A stretch of 39,316 nucleotides of DNA from Clostridia bacterium (GCA_017550035.1 JAFYLS010000005.1:1-39316); one strand, 5' to 3'; shown: positions 8,424-16,015, counted from the stretch's first letter. Notes: generated from the letters alone by a model not told the origin. Program-made: numbers and translations.

Positions 8424-9044
8424 ATGATGAAAACTGAAAAAATGAACAAGATCGCCAAGATTCTGGTAACGGTATTCAAAATCGTCAAGGTGCTGACGGT
8501 GGTGGGTATGGTGGCATGCGGCGTCGCGCTGCTGATTGCGCTGGCAGCAAAGCTGTTCAACTTGGCTCCCGAAATGATCGGTGAAGGCTTCAACGTCTGG
8601 ACACTGGGCCCTGTTTCTCTGACCATGGCGGAGGGCTATGCGCCTGACTATGGCGTGGTATTGTGGCAGATTATGGTTGCTGCGGGCATCGCTGCGGGCA
8701 TGATGGTAGTGGCAAGATTTGCGACTGACTGCGTGATTCGCATTCTGCAGCCTGTATGCGAAGGCAAGCCTTTTATGGGTCAGGTGGGTGAGAACCTGAA
8801 AAAACTGTCCGGACTGATGGTGATCATGGGCATCATGAACAACGTGCTGACCCTGAGCGAAACGCTGTTTGTCTCCTTTGGCTACAAGGCTGCGGAAATG
8901 ATAGTCAGCGATAAAGTTGCGCATGTTGCCGTCAATTACAATTTAGATCTTACTTTCCTGATCAAAGCCGCTGCCGTGCTGCTCATTGCGTACATCTTCG
9001 AATATGGTCAGAGCCTGCAGCAACTCAGCGATGAAACGCTGTAA
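8424..9044 (+). CDS. DUF2975 membrane protein
   Basis: A 206-residue membrane protein with about four hydrophobic helices (near residues 20-45, 80-105, 130-150 and 175-195) and the DUF2975 hallmark 'IRILQPVCEGKPFMGQVGENLKKLS'-type stretch joining helices two and three. DUF2975 proteins are of unknown function and are typically encoded next to a YozG-like XRE regulator, exactly as here. The start at ATG 8424 is 8 bases after AAGGAGG. The N-terminus is rich in Lys and Met. The downstream regulator gene begins 18 bases after the stop with its own AGGAGG, so both are on one transcript. Confidence 0.88.
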   Translation: MMKTEKMNKIAKILVTVFKIVKVLTVVGMVACGVALLIALAAKLFNLAPEMIGEGFNVWTLGPVSLTMAEGYAPDYGVVLWQIMVAAGIAAGMMVVARFATDCVIRILQPVCEGKPFMGQVGENLKKLSGLMVIMGIMNNVLTLSETLFVSFGYKAAEMIVSDKVAHVAVNYNLDLTFLIKAAAVLLIAYIFEYGQSLQQLSDETL

Positions 9045-9062
9045 GTCGGAAGGAGGAATATG

Positions 9063-9284
9063 ATGGCAATTATTTTAAGACTGGACCGTGTTATGGCGGA
9101 CCGGAAAATGTCTCTGAATGAACTGTCGGAGCGGGTGGGTGTAGCCAATGTGAATTTGTCCAAACTGAAGAACGGCCATGTGAGCGCCATCCGCTTTACC
9201 ACGCTGGAAGCTATTTGTGATGTGCTGGACTGCCAGCCGGGCGATATTCTGGAATATGTGCGGGAAGAAGAAAAACAGCTGTGA
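9063..9284 (+). CDS. Small XRE/Cro-family regulator (YozG-like, HTH_26)
   Basis: A 73-residue protein that is almost entirely one helix-turn-helix domain: MSLNELSERVGVANVNLSKL, then the recognition region KNGHVSAIRFTTLEAICDVL, then DCQPGDILEY, the last being the conserved ending of the YozG-like family. It should bind DNA as a dimer, probably at its own operon promoter just upstream of the DUF2975 gene (inference). Two adjacent ATGs exist at 9060 and 9063; the second has the better 6-base distance from AGGAGG. Such regulators paired with DUF2975 are common in Firmicutes, but the signal sensed is unknown. Confidence 0.9.
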   Translation: MAIILRLDRVMADRKMSLNELSERVGVANVNLSKLKNGHVSAIRFTTLEAICDVLDCQPGDILEYVREEEKQL

Positions 9285-9323
9285 CCTGACGAAGAACAAA
9301 CTGTGAATTTTCCTTTTTGCCTC

Positions 9324-9352
9324 TTCACAAAAGGGTATTTCACTGGCATAAT
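9324..9352 (+). promoter_or_regulatory. Promoter of the cyclophilin gene
   Basis: TTCACA at 9324-9329, a 17-bp spacer and CATAAT at 9347-9352, 35 bases before the start codon. Confidence 0.6.
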
Positions 9353-9387
9353 AGGGGCAATGGAAAAAGAAACGGAGTGATTCTTTC

Positions 9388-9999
9388 ATGAAAAACGGCA
9401 CGCTCAAACGACTTTTGATCATTGCACTGGTGGCGCTTGTGGCGGCGGTGGCATATGTTGCCTTTGCTCCTTCCACCGGTAATGAGGAAGATGAAAAGGG
9501 CGGCATTCTGTCCGGCAAATACTATGTGCAGATCGACATTCAGGATTATGGCACCATCGTAGCTGAACTGGACGCCGATATTGCCCCCATCACCGTCACC
9601 AACTTTATGAAGCTGGTGGATGAAAAATACTATGACGGGCTCACCTTCCACCGCATCATGTCCGGATTTATGATGCAGGGCGGCGCAGGCAGCCCCGTTG
9701 ACGCCATCAAGGGTGAATTTGCGCAAAACGGCATCAAGAACGATTTGAAGCATACCCGCGGCGTGCTTTCCATGGCCCGTACAGTAGTGAAGGACAGCGC
9801 CAGCAGCCAGTTCTTCATCATGCATCAGGATGCGCCCCATCTGGACGGTCTGTATGCGGCCTTCGGTCAGGTGCTTTCCGGCATGGAAGTGGTGGATGCT
9901 ATTTGTGAAAACACCCCGGTGCAGGATAGCAACGGCACCGTGAAAGCGGAAGACCGGCCTGTCATTACCCGCATCGTGCGCATTGAAAAGCCGGAATAA
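9388..9999 (+). CDS. Membrane-anchored peptidyl-prolyl cis-trans isomerase (cyclophilin type)
   Basis: A 203-residue cyclophilin that catalyses cis-trans isomerisation of X-Pro bonds. An N-terminal hydrophobic helix (LLIIALVALVAAVAYVAF, residues 9-26) after a short basic start should anchor or export it. There is no lipobox cysteine, so it is probably a signal-anchored protein facing the wall side rather than a lipoprotein. The cyclophilin core spans about residues 46-203 and shows TFHRIMSGFMMQGG, SMARTVVKDSASSQFFI and YAAFGQV, which carry the active-site Arg, Gln and Phe. GGAG precedes the ATG. It has its own promoter and ends at a bidirectional terminator. The likely role is folding of exported proteins. 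Confidence 0.92.
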   Translation: MKNGTLKRLLIIALVALVAAVAYVAFAPSTGNEEDEKGGILSGKYYVQIDIQDYGTIVAELDADIAPITVTNFMKLVDEKYYDGLTFHRIMSGFMMQGGAGSPVDAIKGEFAQNGIKNDLKHTRGVLSMARTVVKDSASSQFFIMHQDAPHLDGLYAAFGQVLSGMEVVDAICENTPVQDSNGTVKAEDRPVITRIVRIEKPE

Positions 10000-10033
10000 C
10001 TCCCTCCGGAAAATCAAAGAGACTGGCATAAAG

Positions 10034-10068
10034 AAAGAGAGAAGGATGAATGCCTTCTCTCTTTTCGT
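10034..10068. terminator. Bidirectional terminator (cyclophilin / MBL operon)
   Basis: A 12-bp stem (aaagagagaagg / cctctctcttt-type pairing, 10034-10045 with 10053-10064) with a 7-nt loop and T-rich flank. It lies between two convergent units, and the sequence is also T-rich in the minus direction. Confidence 0.75.
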
Positions 10069-10088
10069 ATCTTTTCTTGTCTTTATGT

Positions 10089-10841
10089 TTATAGCGTATA
10101 GATCGTGCGCTGGTTAGGCACGATGCACTTTTTCCTTTCTTCGTCCGACAGGGCAGCAAGCACTTCTTCCACAAAGCCGTGGGTCCAGAACAGGTTGTCC
10201 GGGGCTTCGTGGTAGGTGCTGTGATGCTGGAATATGATGCGCCCGGGCGCAATGCGGCGGATGAGAGTCAGGGTGTTTTGAATGCCGGTATTGTGCTCGG
10301 TGGGGGAAACGAACAGCACGTCCACATTGTCCATGTCCAAATGTTCTTCCAGCAGCACCGTATCGCCAGGTTGATAGAAATTCATGCCGCCAAAGGTGAA
10401 GCGGTATCCGCAGTCCATCATGCTGGCGCCGGAATAGACGCTGCCGTGCAGATGTCCGTGCAGCGCCCGGATGCAAGAAACGGGAATATCGCCCAGCATC
10501 AGTTCATCATGAGGACCTACAAACCAGCTGCGCCCTAAAAGACCGGGAATGGTCATGGCCTTTTGGCGGCAGCTTTCGGGAATCACAAAACGGCATTTGC
10601 CGTAGTCCAGAAGGTAACGCACGGTCTGGGTGCTGAAATGGTCTTCGTGTCCGTGGGTAATGAACATGAAGTCCAGGTTCTCAGCCAGTTCCTTCAGAGC
10701 CACGGAGGGTTCTTCGATGCGTTCGCCCAGCGTCAAATCCAGATCGGTGGCAATCATATGGCTGCCGTCATAGAGGATGAATCCGTCGTTTCCCTGCCAC
10801 AGCAGGGCGGGTGCGGCGGCGTTTCTCAGCTTTGTCAGCAT
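10089..10841 (-). CDS. MBL-fold metallo-hydrolase (UlaG-like)
   Basis: A 250-residue metallo-beta-lactamase fold protein. The metal-binding motif HxHxDH is present as THGHEDHF. Further likely metal ligands are in RALHGHLHG and FQHHSTYH, with an Asp in QPGDTVLL. The layout resembles the UlaG/'L-ascorbate 6-phosphate lactonase-like' branch, whose members hydrolyse lactones, phosphodiesters or other esters; the substrate here is unknown. ATG 10841 was chosen as start because the upstream gene stops one base earlier, giving tight coupling; the frame is open far upstream, but that part is the out-of-frame shadow of the neighbouring gene. It is the third gene of a hydrolase operon with 11184-11891 and 10843-11175. 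Confidence 0.88.
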   Translation of the reverse strand: MLTKLRNAAAPALLWQGNDGFILYDGSHMIATDLDLTLGERIEEPSVALKELAENLDFMFITHGHEDHFSTQTVRYLLDYGKCRFVIPESCRQKAMTIPGLLGRSWFVGPHDELMLGDIPVSCIRALHGHLHGSVYSGASMMDCGYRFTFGGMNFYQPGDTVLLEEHLDMDNVDVLFVSPTEHNTGIQNTLTLIRRIAPGRIIFQHHSTYHEAPDNLFWTHGFVEEVLAALSDEERKKCIVPNQRTIYTL

Positions 10842-10842
10842 G

Positions 10843-11175
10843 TCAGGTTTCCTCCCTGTTGGTAACGGTTTCCAGCAGAATGCGTTTTTCAAAACCGCCC
10901 CGTTCCTGATGTTTTTGCATGCGGATGTGTTCCATTTCTTCCCAGGTGTATCCGCGGGCGCTGAGCACGGCGCGAAGTACTTCCACCAAATCGCAAATTT
11001 CTTCCAGGGACTTGCTTTCCTGGTATTCGTGCAGCTCTTCCGCAAGCTTTTTGTCCAGATGGAGCAGGTATTCTTCTTCATTCAGCGTGCGCAGGGTGCA
11101 GTTTTTGCCGCTTTGCTCAATAATCTCCGGAATCCGGTCCCGGACCAGCTTGCAGTATGCTTTTTGATCTTTCAT
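10843..11175 (-). CDS. MazG-like / phosphoribosyl-ATP pyrophosphohydrolase-like protein
   Basis: A 110-residue all-alpha NTP pyrophosphohydrolase-like protein. It opens with YCKLVRDRIPEII, the signature of the small 'phosphoribosyl-ATP pyrophosphohydrolase-like' house-cleaning family. The metal-binding helix pair includes KLAEELHEYQES and EEICDLVEVLRAVL, with the E-x-x-E / E-x-x-D type acidic residues. The family hydrolyses nucleoside triphosphates to monophosphate and pyrophosphate, often removing non-canonical nucleotides; the exact substrate is unknown. The start ATG at 11175 is 6 bases after a GAGG site; a GTG at 11187 would overlap the upstream gene. It is not in a his operon, which argues against a histidine role. 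Confidence 0.85.
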   Translation of the reverse strand: MKDQKAYCKLVRDRIPEIIEQSGKNCTLRTLNEEEYLLHLDKKLAEELHEYQESKSLEEICDLVEVLRAVLSARGYTWEEMEHIRMQKHQERGGFEKRILLETVTNREET

Positions 11176-11183
11176 GCTGTTCC

Positions 11184-11891
11184 TCACAGGTCAAATACGG
11201 CGGTGTGGGGACGGTGGTCGGATGCCACAATGGCGGGAATATCCGCTTCCAGCGCGGTAATATCGGGCGTGTGGAGCATGTAGTCGATCTTCATATCCGG
11301 GTCATCGGAGGGGTAGGAAAGCTTTTCTTCTTCCGTTTCATCCAGCAGCACAGCGGTATCTTTGAGGAAGGAAAAGAGGGGACAGAGCACCACGTCATCG
11401 GGCGTCATGTTGAAATCGCCCATCAGCAGCGCGCGCTGTGCCTGTACATGTTCGCAAAGCGTGATGACGGCGTTTTCGTGTTCGGGCGGCGTAAGACCGA
11501 TGTGAATTACGTTGACCTGCAAACCGCCCGGCACATCCAGTTCAGCCTGCAGAAGGCAGCGGGTTTCGTAATAATCATCCTCGCTCTTGTGTTCGGGTTC
11601 GGGCACCATGATGATGCGGGCGTCCAGAATGGGGTGGCGGGAGAGCAGCCCGTTTCCGTAAGGGCCTTCGCCCCATGCGTCAATGGCACGGGCAAAGAAC
11701 CAGTGGTAGCCCAGGCGTTTGGCTGCTTCTTCCACCTGGTTGGTAAACTCGCCGCCGCCGTATACTTCGTTGAGGGCGATGATGTCCGCGTCAAAGGCAC
11801 GGATGACTTTTTCAAACATATCCATGTCGATCTGCCGCGTAATATAGTTCAGAAAATGCTGTACATTAAAAGTGACGGCCTTAAAACGCAT
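11184..11891 (-). CDS. Endonuclease/exonuclease/phosphatase (EEP) family hydrolase
   Basis: A 235-residue EEP-fold protein, the superfamily of DNase I, exonuclease III and inositol phosphatases. Motifs in order: TFNVQHF (metal-binding Asn), IIALNEVYGG (catalytic Glu), YGNGLLSRHPI, LLMGDFNMTPDD (catalytic Asp/Asn) and VASDHRPH (terminal Asp-His). There is no signal peptide, so it is cytoplasmic. It is the first gene of a three-gene operon with a MazG-like pyrophosphohydrolase (gap 8 bases) and an MBL-fold hydrolase. The start follows AAGGAAG by 8 bases, with a promoter of TATAAT type 34-61 bases upstream. Whether it cleaves nucleic acid or a small phosphodiester cannot be told from sequence. 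Confidence 0.9.
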   Translation of the reverse strand: MRFKAVTFNVQHFLNYITRQIDMDMFEKVIRAFDADIIALNEVYGGGEFTNQVEEAAKRLGYHWFFARAIDAWGEGPYGNGLLSRHPILDARIIMVPEPEHKSEDDYYETRCLLQAELDVPGGLQVNVIHIGLTPPEHENAVITLCEHVQAQRALLMGDFNMTPDDVVLCPLFSFLKDTAVLLDETEEEKLSYPSDDPDMKIDYMLHTPDITALEADIPAIVASDHRPHTAVFDL

Positions 11892-11924
11892 AAAGATATC
11901 TTCCTTTCGGTATGTGCTGTGTTT

Positions 11925-11952
11925 ATTATAACCGCTTTTTCAAATCATGCAA
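11925..11952 (-). promoter_or_regulatory. Promoter of the EEP-MazG-MBL operon
   Basis: Minus strand: TTGCAT (11947-11952), a 16-bp spacer and a perfect TATAAT (11925-11930), divergent from the pssA promoter at 11982-12010. Confidence 0.65.
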
Positions 11953-11981
11953 GTTTTGGCTGCTGTGCGGTGAAATATTTC

Positions 11982-12010
11982 TTTACATCGCCTGCTTTGA
12001 ATGTTATAAT
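11982..12010 (+). promoter_or_regulatory. Promoter of pssA-psd
   Basis: TTTACA at 11982-11987, a 17-bp spacer and TATAAT at 12005-12010. This leaves a leader of about 100 bases before pssA, in which no strong structure was recognised. Confidence 0.75.
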
Positions 12011-12116
12011 TTTACAGAAGACGAATTTTGAAGAAACACAGGCTTTTTGGCAAAAGCGGGGTGCATTTTGCCGGAAAGCTGCAACACATTTGTACAGCAC
12101 AGAACGGATGATAAAT

Positions 12117-12857
12117 ATGATGAAGAAGTTAAAGGAAAAGCTCCGTTTTATCGGGTTTTATGATTATACCGTCATTCTCACCTACCTGAGTTTGTCTGCC
12201 GCCGTACTGGGTATGGCGCAGGCTATTCACGGGCAGTACAAAACGGCCATTTTCTATCTGGCTTTTGCCGGTATCTGCGATGCCTTTGACGGCCGTGTGG
12301 CCCGCAGCAAAAAGAACCGTACGGAAGATGAAAAGGCCTTTGGCATTCAGCTGGATTCTCTGTGCGATGTGATCTCTTTCGGTGTGTTTCCGGCCATGAT
12401 CTGCTATCTGCTGGGCGTGCGCGGCATTGTGGGTTCCGTGCTGGTGGCGTTCTACTGCATCTGCGCGGTGATCCGCCTGGCGTTCTTTAACGTGCTGGAA
12501 GCAAAGCGTCAGCAGGCGGAGGGAGAAGGCAGCGGCAACAAGGTCTATCACGGGCTGCCGGTTACATCCATGGCGTTTATCCTGCCCCTCATGTTCTGGA
12601 TTCAGTTCCTGGTGCCGGAAATGGTGTTCATTGCCCTGCTCCATGTGCTGCTTCCTCTGGTGGGCTTCCTCTTTATTCTGGATTTCCCCATGAAGAAGCC
12701 CTCTCTCAAACAGATTCTGATCATGATCTGCGTTGTTGCGGTGACGGTGGGCGCCATCTTTGGGTTTACCAAGTTCCGCCTGCCCCGTCAGGACAATGAG
12801 AATAATCCCATCGTGGAAGAATTGATCGGTGAATTCTATGAAGATGAAACGCCGTGA
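12117..12857 (+). CDS. pssA: CDP-diacylglycerol-serine O-phosphatidyltransferase
   Basis: A 246-residue integral membrane enzyme of the CDP-alcohol phosphatidyltransferase family, joining serine to CDP-diacylglycerol to give phosphatidylserine. The family signature D-x2-D-G-x2-A-R-(n)-G-x3-D-x3-D is complete: DAFDGRVARS followed by GIQLDSLCDVISFG. Several hydrophobic helices follow, and the C-terminal tail is acidic. The identity as serine enzyme rather than glycerol-phosphate or inositol enzyme rests on the overlapping phosphatidylserine decarboxylase gene immediately downstream. The start is uncertain: ATGs at 12108, 12117 and 12120 are all in frame, and 12117 has the most plausible ribosome-binding distance (GGATG). 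The long open frame upstream of the promoter is not coding. Confidence 0.93.
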   Translation: MMKKLKEKLRFIGFYDYTVILTYLSLSAAVLGMAQAIHGQYKTAIFYLAFAGICDAFDGRVARSKKNRTEDEKAFGIQLDSLCDVISFGVFPAMICYLLGVRGIVGSVLVAFYCICAVIRLAFFNVLEAKRQQAEGEGSGNKVYHGLPVTSMAFILPLMFWIQFLVPEMVFIALLHVLLPLVGFLFILDFPMKKPSLKQILIMICVVAVTVGAIFGFTKFRLPRQDNENNPIVEELIGEFYEDETP

Positions 12858-13707
12858 CGGCACAGTGTGCCAAAGTGAAAACGGGCAGCAGAAAATGCTG
12901 GGTGTTCTGTACGGCACAAAATTCGGCAGAATGCTCCTTAAGCCTCTTACAGCTCCGTGGATTTCCTGTCTGGCAGGCAGGTTTTTGTCCACGGGGCTTT
13001 CGTGCGTTTTTATAGGCCCCTTTATCCGCAAAAATCACATCGATATGACCCAGTATGAGGAGGGTCCCTTCGCCAGTTACAATGCATTTTTTGCCCGTCA
13101 TATCCGTGAGGGCGCCCGCCATGTGGACATGCAAAAGGACCATTTGATCAGCCCGGCAGACAGTAAACTGACCGTACTGCCTATCAAAAAGGACGGGCGC
13201 TTTATCATCAAGCACACGGAATATACTGTGGCTTCGCTCCTCAAAAATGAGGAACTGGCCCGTACCTTTGAAGGCGGGCAAATGCTTATTTTCCGTCTCA
13301 CGGTGGACGATTACCACCGCTACTGCTACATGGCGGACGGCGAAAAGGAAGACAACGTGTATATCCCCGGCAAGTTCCACACAGTCAACCCCATTGCCAA
13401 CGATTACTTCCCTATCTACAAGGAAAACGCCAGGGAATACACCCTTTTACACACCGCAGAGTTCGGCGACATGGTCATCATGGAAGTGGGCGCCCTGCTG
13501 GTGGGGAAAATCAAAAACCATCACGGCAAACAGCGTGTGCACCGGGGTGAAGAAAAGGGCTACTTTGAATTCGGCGGTTCCACCGTCGTGGTGCTGGTGA
13601 AAAAAGACGCCGTGCTGATAGACGAAGACCTGGTGCAAAATTCCCGGGACGGCTGCGAAACGGTGGTTCGCCTGGGCGAAAAAATCGGCTGCAAAGCAGC
13701 TGTTTGA
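12838..13707 (+). CDS. psd: Phosphatidylserine decarboxylase proenzyme
   Basis: A 289-residue phosphatidylserine decarboxylase, which turns phosphatidylserine into phosphatidylethanolamine. The self-cleavage site is FEFGGSTVVVLV; cleavage before the Ser generates the pyruvoyl cofactor, as in type II enzymes. The Asp-His pair used in processing lies in LTVDDYHRYCY, with another conserved His in GKFHTVNP. SPADS precedes the core. The start at ATG 12838 overlaps the last 20 bases of pssA, giving translational coupling; an in-frame GTG 9 bases earlier and an ATG at 12844 are alternatives. A strong terminator follows. The two genes form a complete PE branch. Confidence 0.95.
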   Translation: MKMKRRDGTVCQSENGQQKMLGVLYGTKFGRMLLKPLTAPWISCLAGRFLSTGLSCVFIGPFIRKNHIDMTQYEEGPFASYNAFFARHIREGARHVDMQKDHLISPADSKLTVLPIKKDGRFIIKHTEYTVASLLKNEELARTFEGGQMLIFRLTVDDYHRYCYMADGEKEDNVYIPGKFHTVNPIANDYFPIYKENAREYTLLHTAEFGDMVIMEVGALLVGKIKNHHGKQRVHRGEEKGYFEFGGSTVVVLVKKDAVLIDEDLVQNSRDGCETVVRLGEKIGCKAAV

Positions 13708-13756
13708 AGGCAGAACCGCGGTTTTCAAATCTTCAACCCACAATATGTAAAAAAGA

Positions 13757-13785
13757 CCGCCGCAGGTAACTGCGGCGGCGTTTTT
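13757..13785. terminator. Bidirectional terminator between psd and cotJC
   Basis: A 9-bp GC stem (ccgccgcag / ctgcggcgg, gtaa loop) at 13757-13778 with TTTTT to the right and an A-run (T-run on the minus strand) to the left, serving both convergent units. Confidence 0.85.
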
Positions 13786-13833
13786 GTGTGTTTTTCAGTG
13801 TTATTTCCTGTATCGTGAAACGGGCGGCAGCAC

Positions 13834-14445
13834 TTATTTCTGCATCAGGTTGTGGGGCATGGCCGGGTTGAAGGCGTAAAAGTTGTTGCAGTCCAGGTTG
13901 TTTTGCACAATGTCCAACCCTTCTGCAAAGCGCTGGTAGTGCACAATTTCCCGCTGCCGAAGGTATTTGAGCACATCTTTTACATCCGGGTCATCTGCCA
14001 GAAGCAGCAGGTTCTCGTAAGTGGTGCGGGCCTTCTGTTCGGCAGCCAGGTCTTCGTGCAGATCGGTGATGGGGTCGCCCTTTACGGCAATGGACGCCGC
14101 ATGGAAGGGCATGCCGCCAGCTGCTTGAGGATACACGCCGGCAGTATGATCGGTGAAATAAGCGTCAAAGCCGCCGTCTTCCAATTGCTGACAGGTCATA
14201 CCCCGGGTGAGCTGGTGGATCATGGCGCCTACGATTTCCAGGTGGCCAAGTTCTTCCACACCAATGTCCGTGAGCAGGCCTTTCAGTTCGCAGTTCGGCA
14301 TGGAAAAGCGCTGGCTCAGATACCGGAGGGAAGCGCCCAGTTCGCCGTCCGGTCCGCCGTACTGGCTGATAATGGCACTTGCCATCCGGGGATCGGGCTT
14401 CATGATACGCACGGGATACTGCAATTTCTTTTCATAGGCAAACAT
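13834..14445 (-). CDS. cotJC: Spore coat protein CotJC (manganese-catalase family)
   Basis: A 203-residue protein of the manganese catalase / CotJC family: a ferritin-like four-helix fold with a possible dimanganese site. Likely metal-binding segments are DGELGASLRYLSQRF, GVEELGHLEIVGAMIHQL (E-x-x-H), DLAAEQKARTTYENLLLL and REIVHYQRFAEGLD (E-x-x-H). In Bacillus subtilis CotJC is an inner-coat component made in the mother cell together with CotJA and CotJB; catalase activity has been suggested for the family but is not shown by sequence. The start lies 2 bases after the stop of the cotJA-cotJB fusion gene, so the two are one operon. It ends near a shared terminator. Confidence 0.92.
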   Translation of the reverse strand: MFAYEKKLQYPVRIMKPDPRMASAIISQYGGPDGELGASLRYLSQRFSMPNCELKGLLTDIGVEELGHLEIVGAMIHQLTRGMTCQQLEDGGFDAYFTDHTAGVYPQAAGGMPFHAASIAVKGDPITDLHEDLAAEQKARTTYENLLLLADDPDVKDVLKYLRQREIVHYQRFAEGLDIVQNNLDCNNFYAFNPAMPHNLMQK

Positions 14446-14447
14446 GG

Positions 14448-15104
14448 TTAGTTTTTCCCCCTTCCGTCACAGTTGGCAGCGTGTTCCCAGGGCCAGGGAT
14501 CCTGAATCCACTGCCATCTGCGGGTGCAGTCGGGGAGGAAAGCACAGGCGTAGTTGTTTTTGCCCATGTCCCGGCACAGACGGTTGAACAGGTTCAGCGC
14601 GTTGGTGTCGTGGGGATGGGTGTTCAGGTACAGGCGCAATTCCCACAGGGTGAAAGCCATCACCTGTTCCTGGGTGCAGCATACGCGGGTGCACTGATCG
14701 TTGCACAGCGTCATGGGTTTGTGAAGGGATTCATAAAGCGTGCCGCGCCGGAGCGCCTGCATGGGTTCGCAAAGCCCTTCAAAGTGCTGGTAGGCGGCAT
14801 AGACCATGCCGGGGGTGCGTCCGCGGTTCTTTTCCTGCTTGCAGGGCCGGTTATCATACGCCCCTTCCTCCTGCTTGCAGCAGCGGTTGTCATACGCGGA
14901 TTCATCCTGCTCACAGCAGGTATCATCGCGCCGCCTTTCCTGAACAGGGCAGGGTGTGGAATAATCATCCTGTCTGCAGGGCGCAGGCTGCTTTTCACAG
15001 CACATGGGCGGATCAATGGGCATATAGGGCATCTGCTGTTTTTCATCATCGCAAGAGGACGTCCATATACCGGGAAAATTGCCGTACGGCAGATCATAGC
15101 GCAT
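14448..15104 (-). CDS. Fused CotJA-CotJB spore coat protein with Cys-rich N-terminus
   Basis: A 218-residue protein that appears to join two normally separate spore-coat proteins. Residues 1-95 are a Cys- and Glu-rich region with imperfect repeats (ESAYDNRCCKQEEGAYDNRP). A CotJA-like block follows (AAYQHFEGLCEPMQALRRGT, LYESLHKPM), then a CotJB-like domain (VMAFTLWELRLYLNTHPHDT, FNRLCRDMGKN) ending in the typical WQWIQDPWPWE. In B. subtilis, CotJA and CotJB are separate proteins needed for assembly of CotJC; here cotJC follows immediately. The start is placed at ATG 15104 because GAAGGA lies 8 bases before it; ATG 15113 abuts that site. The promoter was not identified with confidence, although a mother-cell sigma factor is expected. 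Confidence 0.85.
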   Translation of the reverse strand: MRYDLPYGNFPGIWTSSCDDEKQQMPYMPIDPPMCCEKQPAPCRQDDYSTPCPVQERRRDDTCCEQDESAYDNRCCKQEEGAYDNRPCKQEKNRGRTPGMVYAAYQHFEGLCEPMQALRRGTLYESLHKPMTLCNDQCTRVCCTQEQVMAFTLWELRLYLNTHPHDTNALNLFNRLCRDMGKNNYACAFLPDCTRRWQWIQDPWPWEHAANCDGRGKN

Positions 15105-15206
15105 GGCGTTCATCCTTCCATGAAGAAGTGGGGACGGCGCTGCCTTCCCCGCACTATCAGCCTATGCGGTTGCGCAAAAAGGGTGAATAAGTAAATAAGA
15201 AGCAAA

Positions 15207-15231
15207 TAAAAAAGCGGCTGCAGACAGCCGC
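15207..15231 (-). terminator. Terminator of the ylmH-like gene
   Basis: A 7-bp stem (gcggctg / cagccgc) with a 4-nt loop, followed on the minus strand by TTTTTT, 8 bases past the stop codon. Confidence 0.85.
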
Positions 15232-15238
15232 CTTTGGT

Positions 15239-15976
15239 TTATGCGTATATGTGAATGAGCAGATTGCTCTTGCCTTTTTTGCTGATGGTTTCAATGCCCA
15301 TGTAGCGTGCTCTGCCAAAGCCGCGGACGGAGAGGATTTGTCCTTCTTTCAGCAGATAGTCTGTTTTTTCGCACACGCTGTCATCCACCATGATTTTGCC
15401 CTGCCGGAACAGCGTCTGCGCATCTCCGCGGCTTAATTTGAACAGGTGCGCCACGATGGCGTCCAGCCGGGGCGATGTGACCTGCACGCGCACTTCCTTA
15501 TATTTGCGCAGCGCGCCTTCGGGCGGCGCGGCATAGTCGCAGTTCACATCCGTATTGCCGATTTTTGTCAGGCTGGTGCGGATAAAATCTGCCATTTTGT
15601 CGGTGCAGAAAATGTATGCACCTTCGTCCCGGACCACGATATCGCCTACCAGTTCTCGTTCAATGCCAAGCCCCATCAGCGAACCCAGCACATCCCGGTG
15701 CGCAATGGGGGAAGAAAACTTCACGCTGCGGGGCGCCACCATCAGGCAGGCAAGAGGAAAGGTATATTCTTCAGGAGCTTCATCGCCGGAAAGCCCCAGC
15801 ATTTTGCGCTCGCAGTCTTCCGCACCGCCGAAAAAACGGTAGGCCGCGCCGGCTTTGCGGGCAAAAATCTCCGCTTCCTTCTGCTCGGTCAGGTTCAGAA
15901 AACGGCTGAAGAGCTTAATGTTGCGCTGGGCGGCGCGGGTGCAAAGCTCCTGAACATAGCGTGCGTTGTCTTCCAT
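15239..15976 (-). CDS. ylmH: YlmH-type S4 RNA-binding domain protein
   Basis: A 245-residue RNA-binding protein of the YlmH family. The N-terminal half is the YlmH-specific domain (RFLNLTEQKEAEIF, then SPIAHRDVLGSLMGLGIERE, LVGDIVV). The C-terminal third is an S4 domain (SPRLDAIVAHLFKLSRGDAQ, FRQGKIMVDD, LLKEGQILSVRGFGRARY). YlmH in B. subtilis binds ribosomes and has been linked to ribosome-associated quality control; it is usually encoded beside the division genes ylmD-G, whereas here it stands alone. ATG 15976 has an ideal AAGGAG site 6 bases upstream; an in-frame open extension upstream overlaps the promoter. It has its own promoter and terminator. Confidence 0.9.
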   Translation of the reverse strand: MEDNARYVQELCTRAAQRNIKLFSRFLNLTEQKEAEIFARKAGAAYRFFGGAEDCERKMLGLSGDEAPEEYTFPLACLMVAPRSVKFSSPIAHRDVLGSLMGLGIERELVGDIVVRDEGAYIFCTDKMADFIRTSLTKIGNTDVNCDYAAPPEGALRKYKEVRVQVTSPRLDAIVAHLFKLSRGDAQTLFRQGKIMVDDSVCEKTDYLLKEGQILSVRGFGRARYMGIETISKKGKSNLLIHIYA

Positions 15977-16015
15977 CCGGCACTCCTTGGGCGTTTTTTC
16001 TGATGGGTTTGTCCT

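Noticed and set aside
11157-12116. Long open frame upstream of pssA
   Set aside because: It crosses the EEP gene on the other strand and the pssA promoter, and encodes no recognisable domain.
15105-15206. Possible sigma-K-type promoter (GCATA box) before the cotJ genes
   Set aside because: A GCATA-like -10 is visible on the minus strand, but the matching AC -35 element is at the wrong distance, so I do not claim it.
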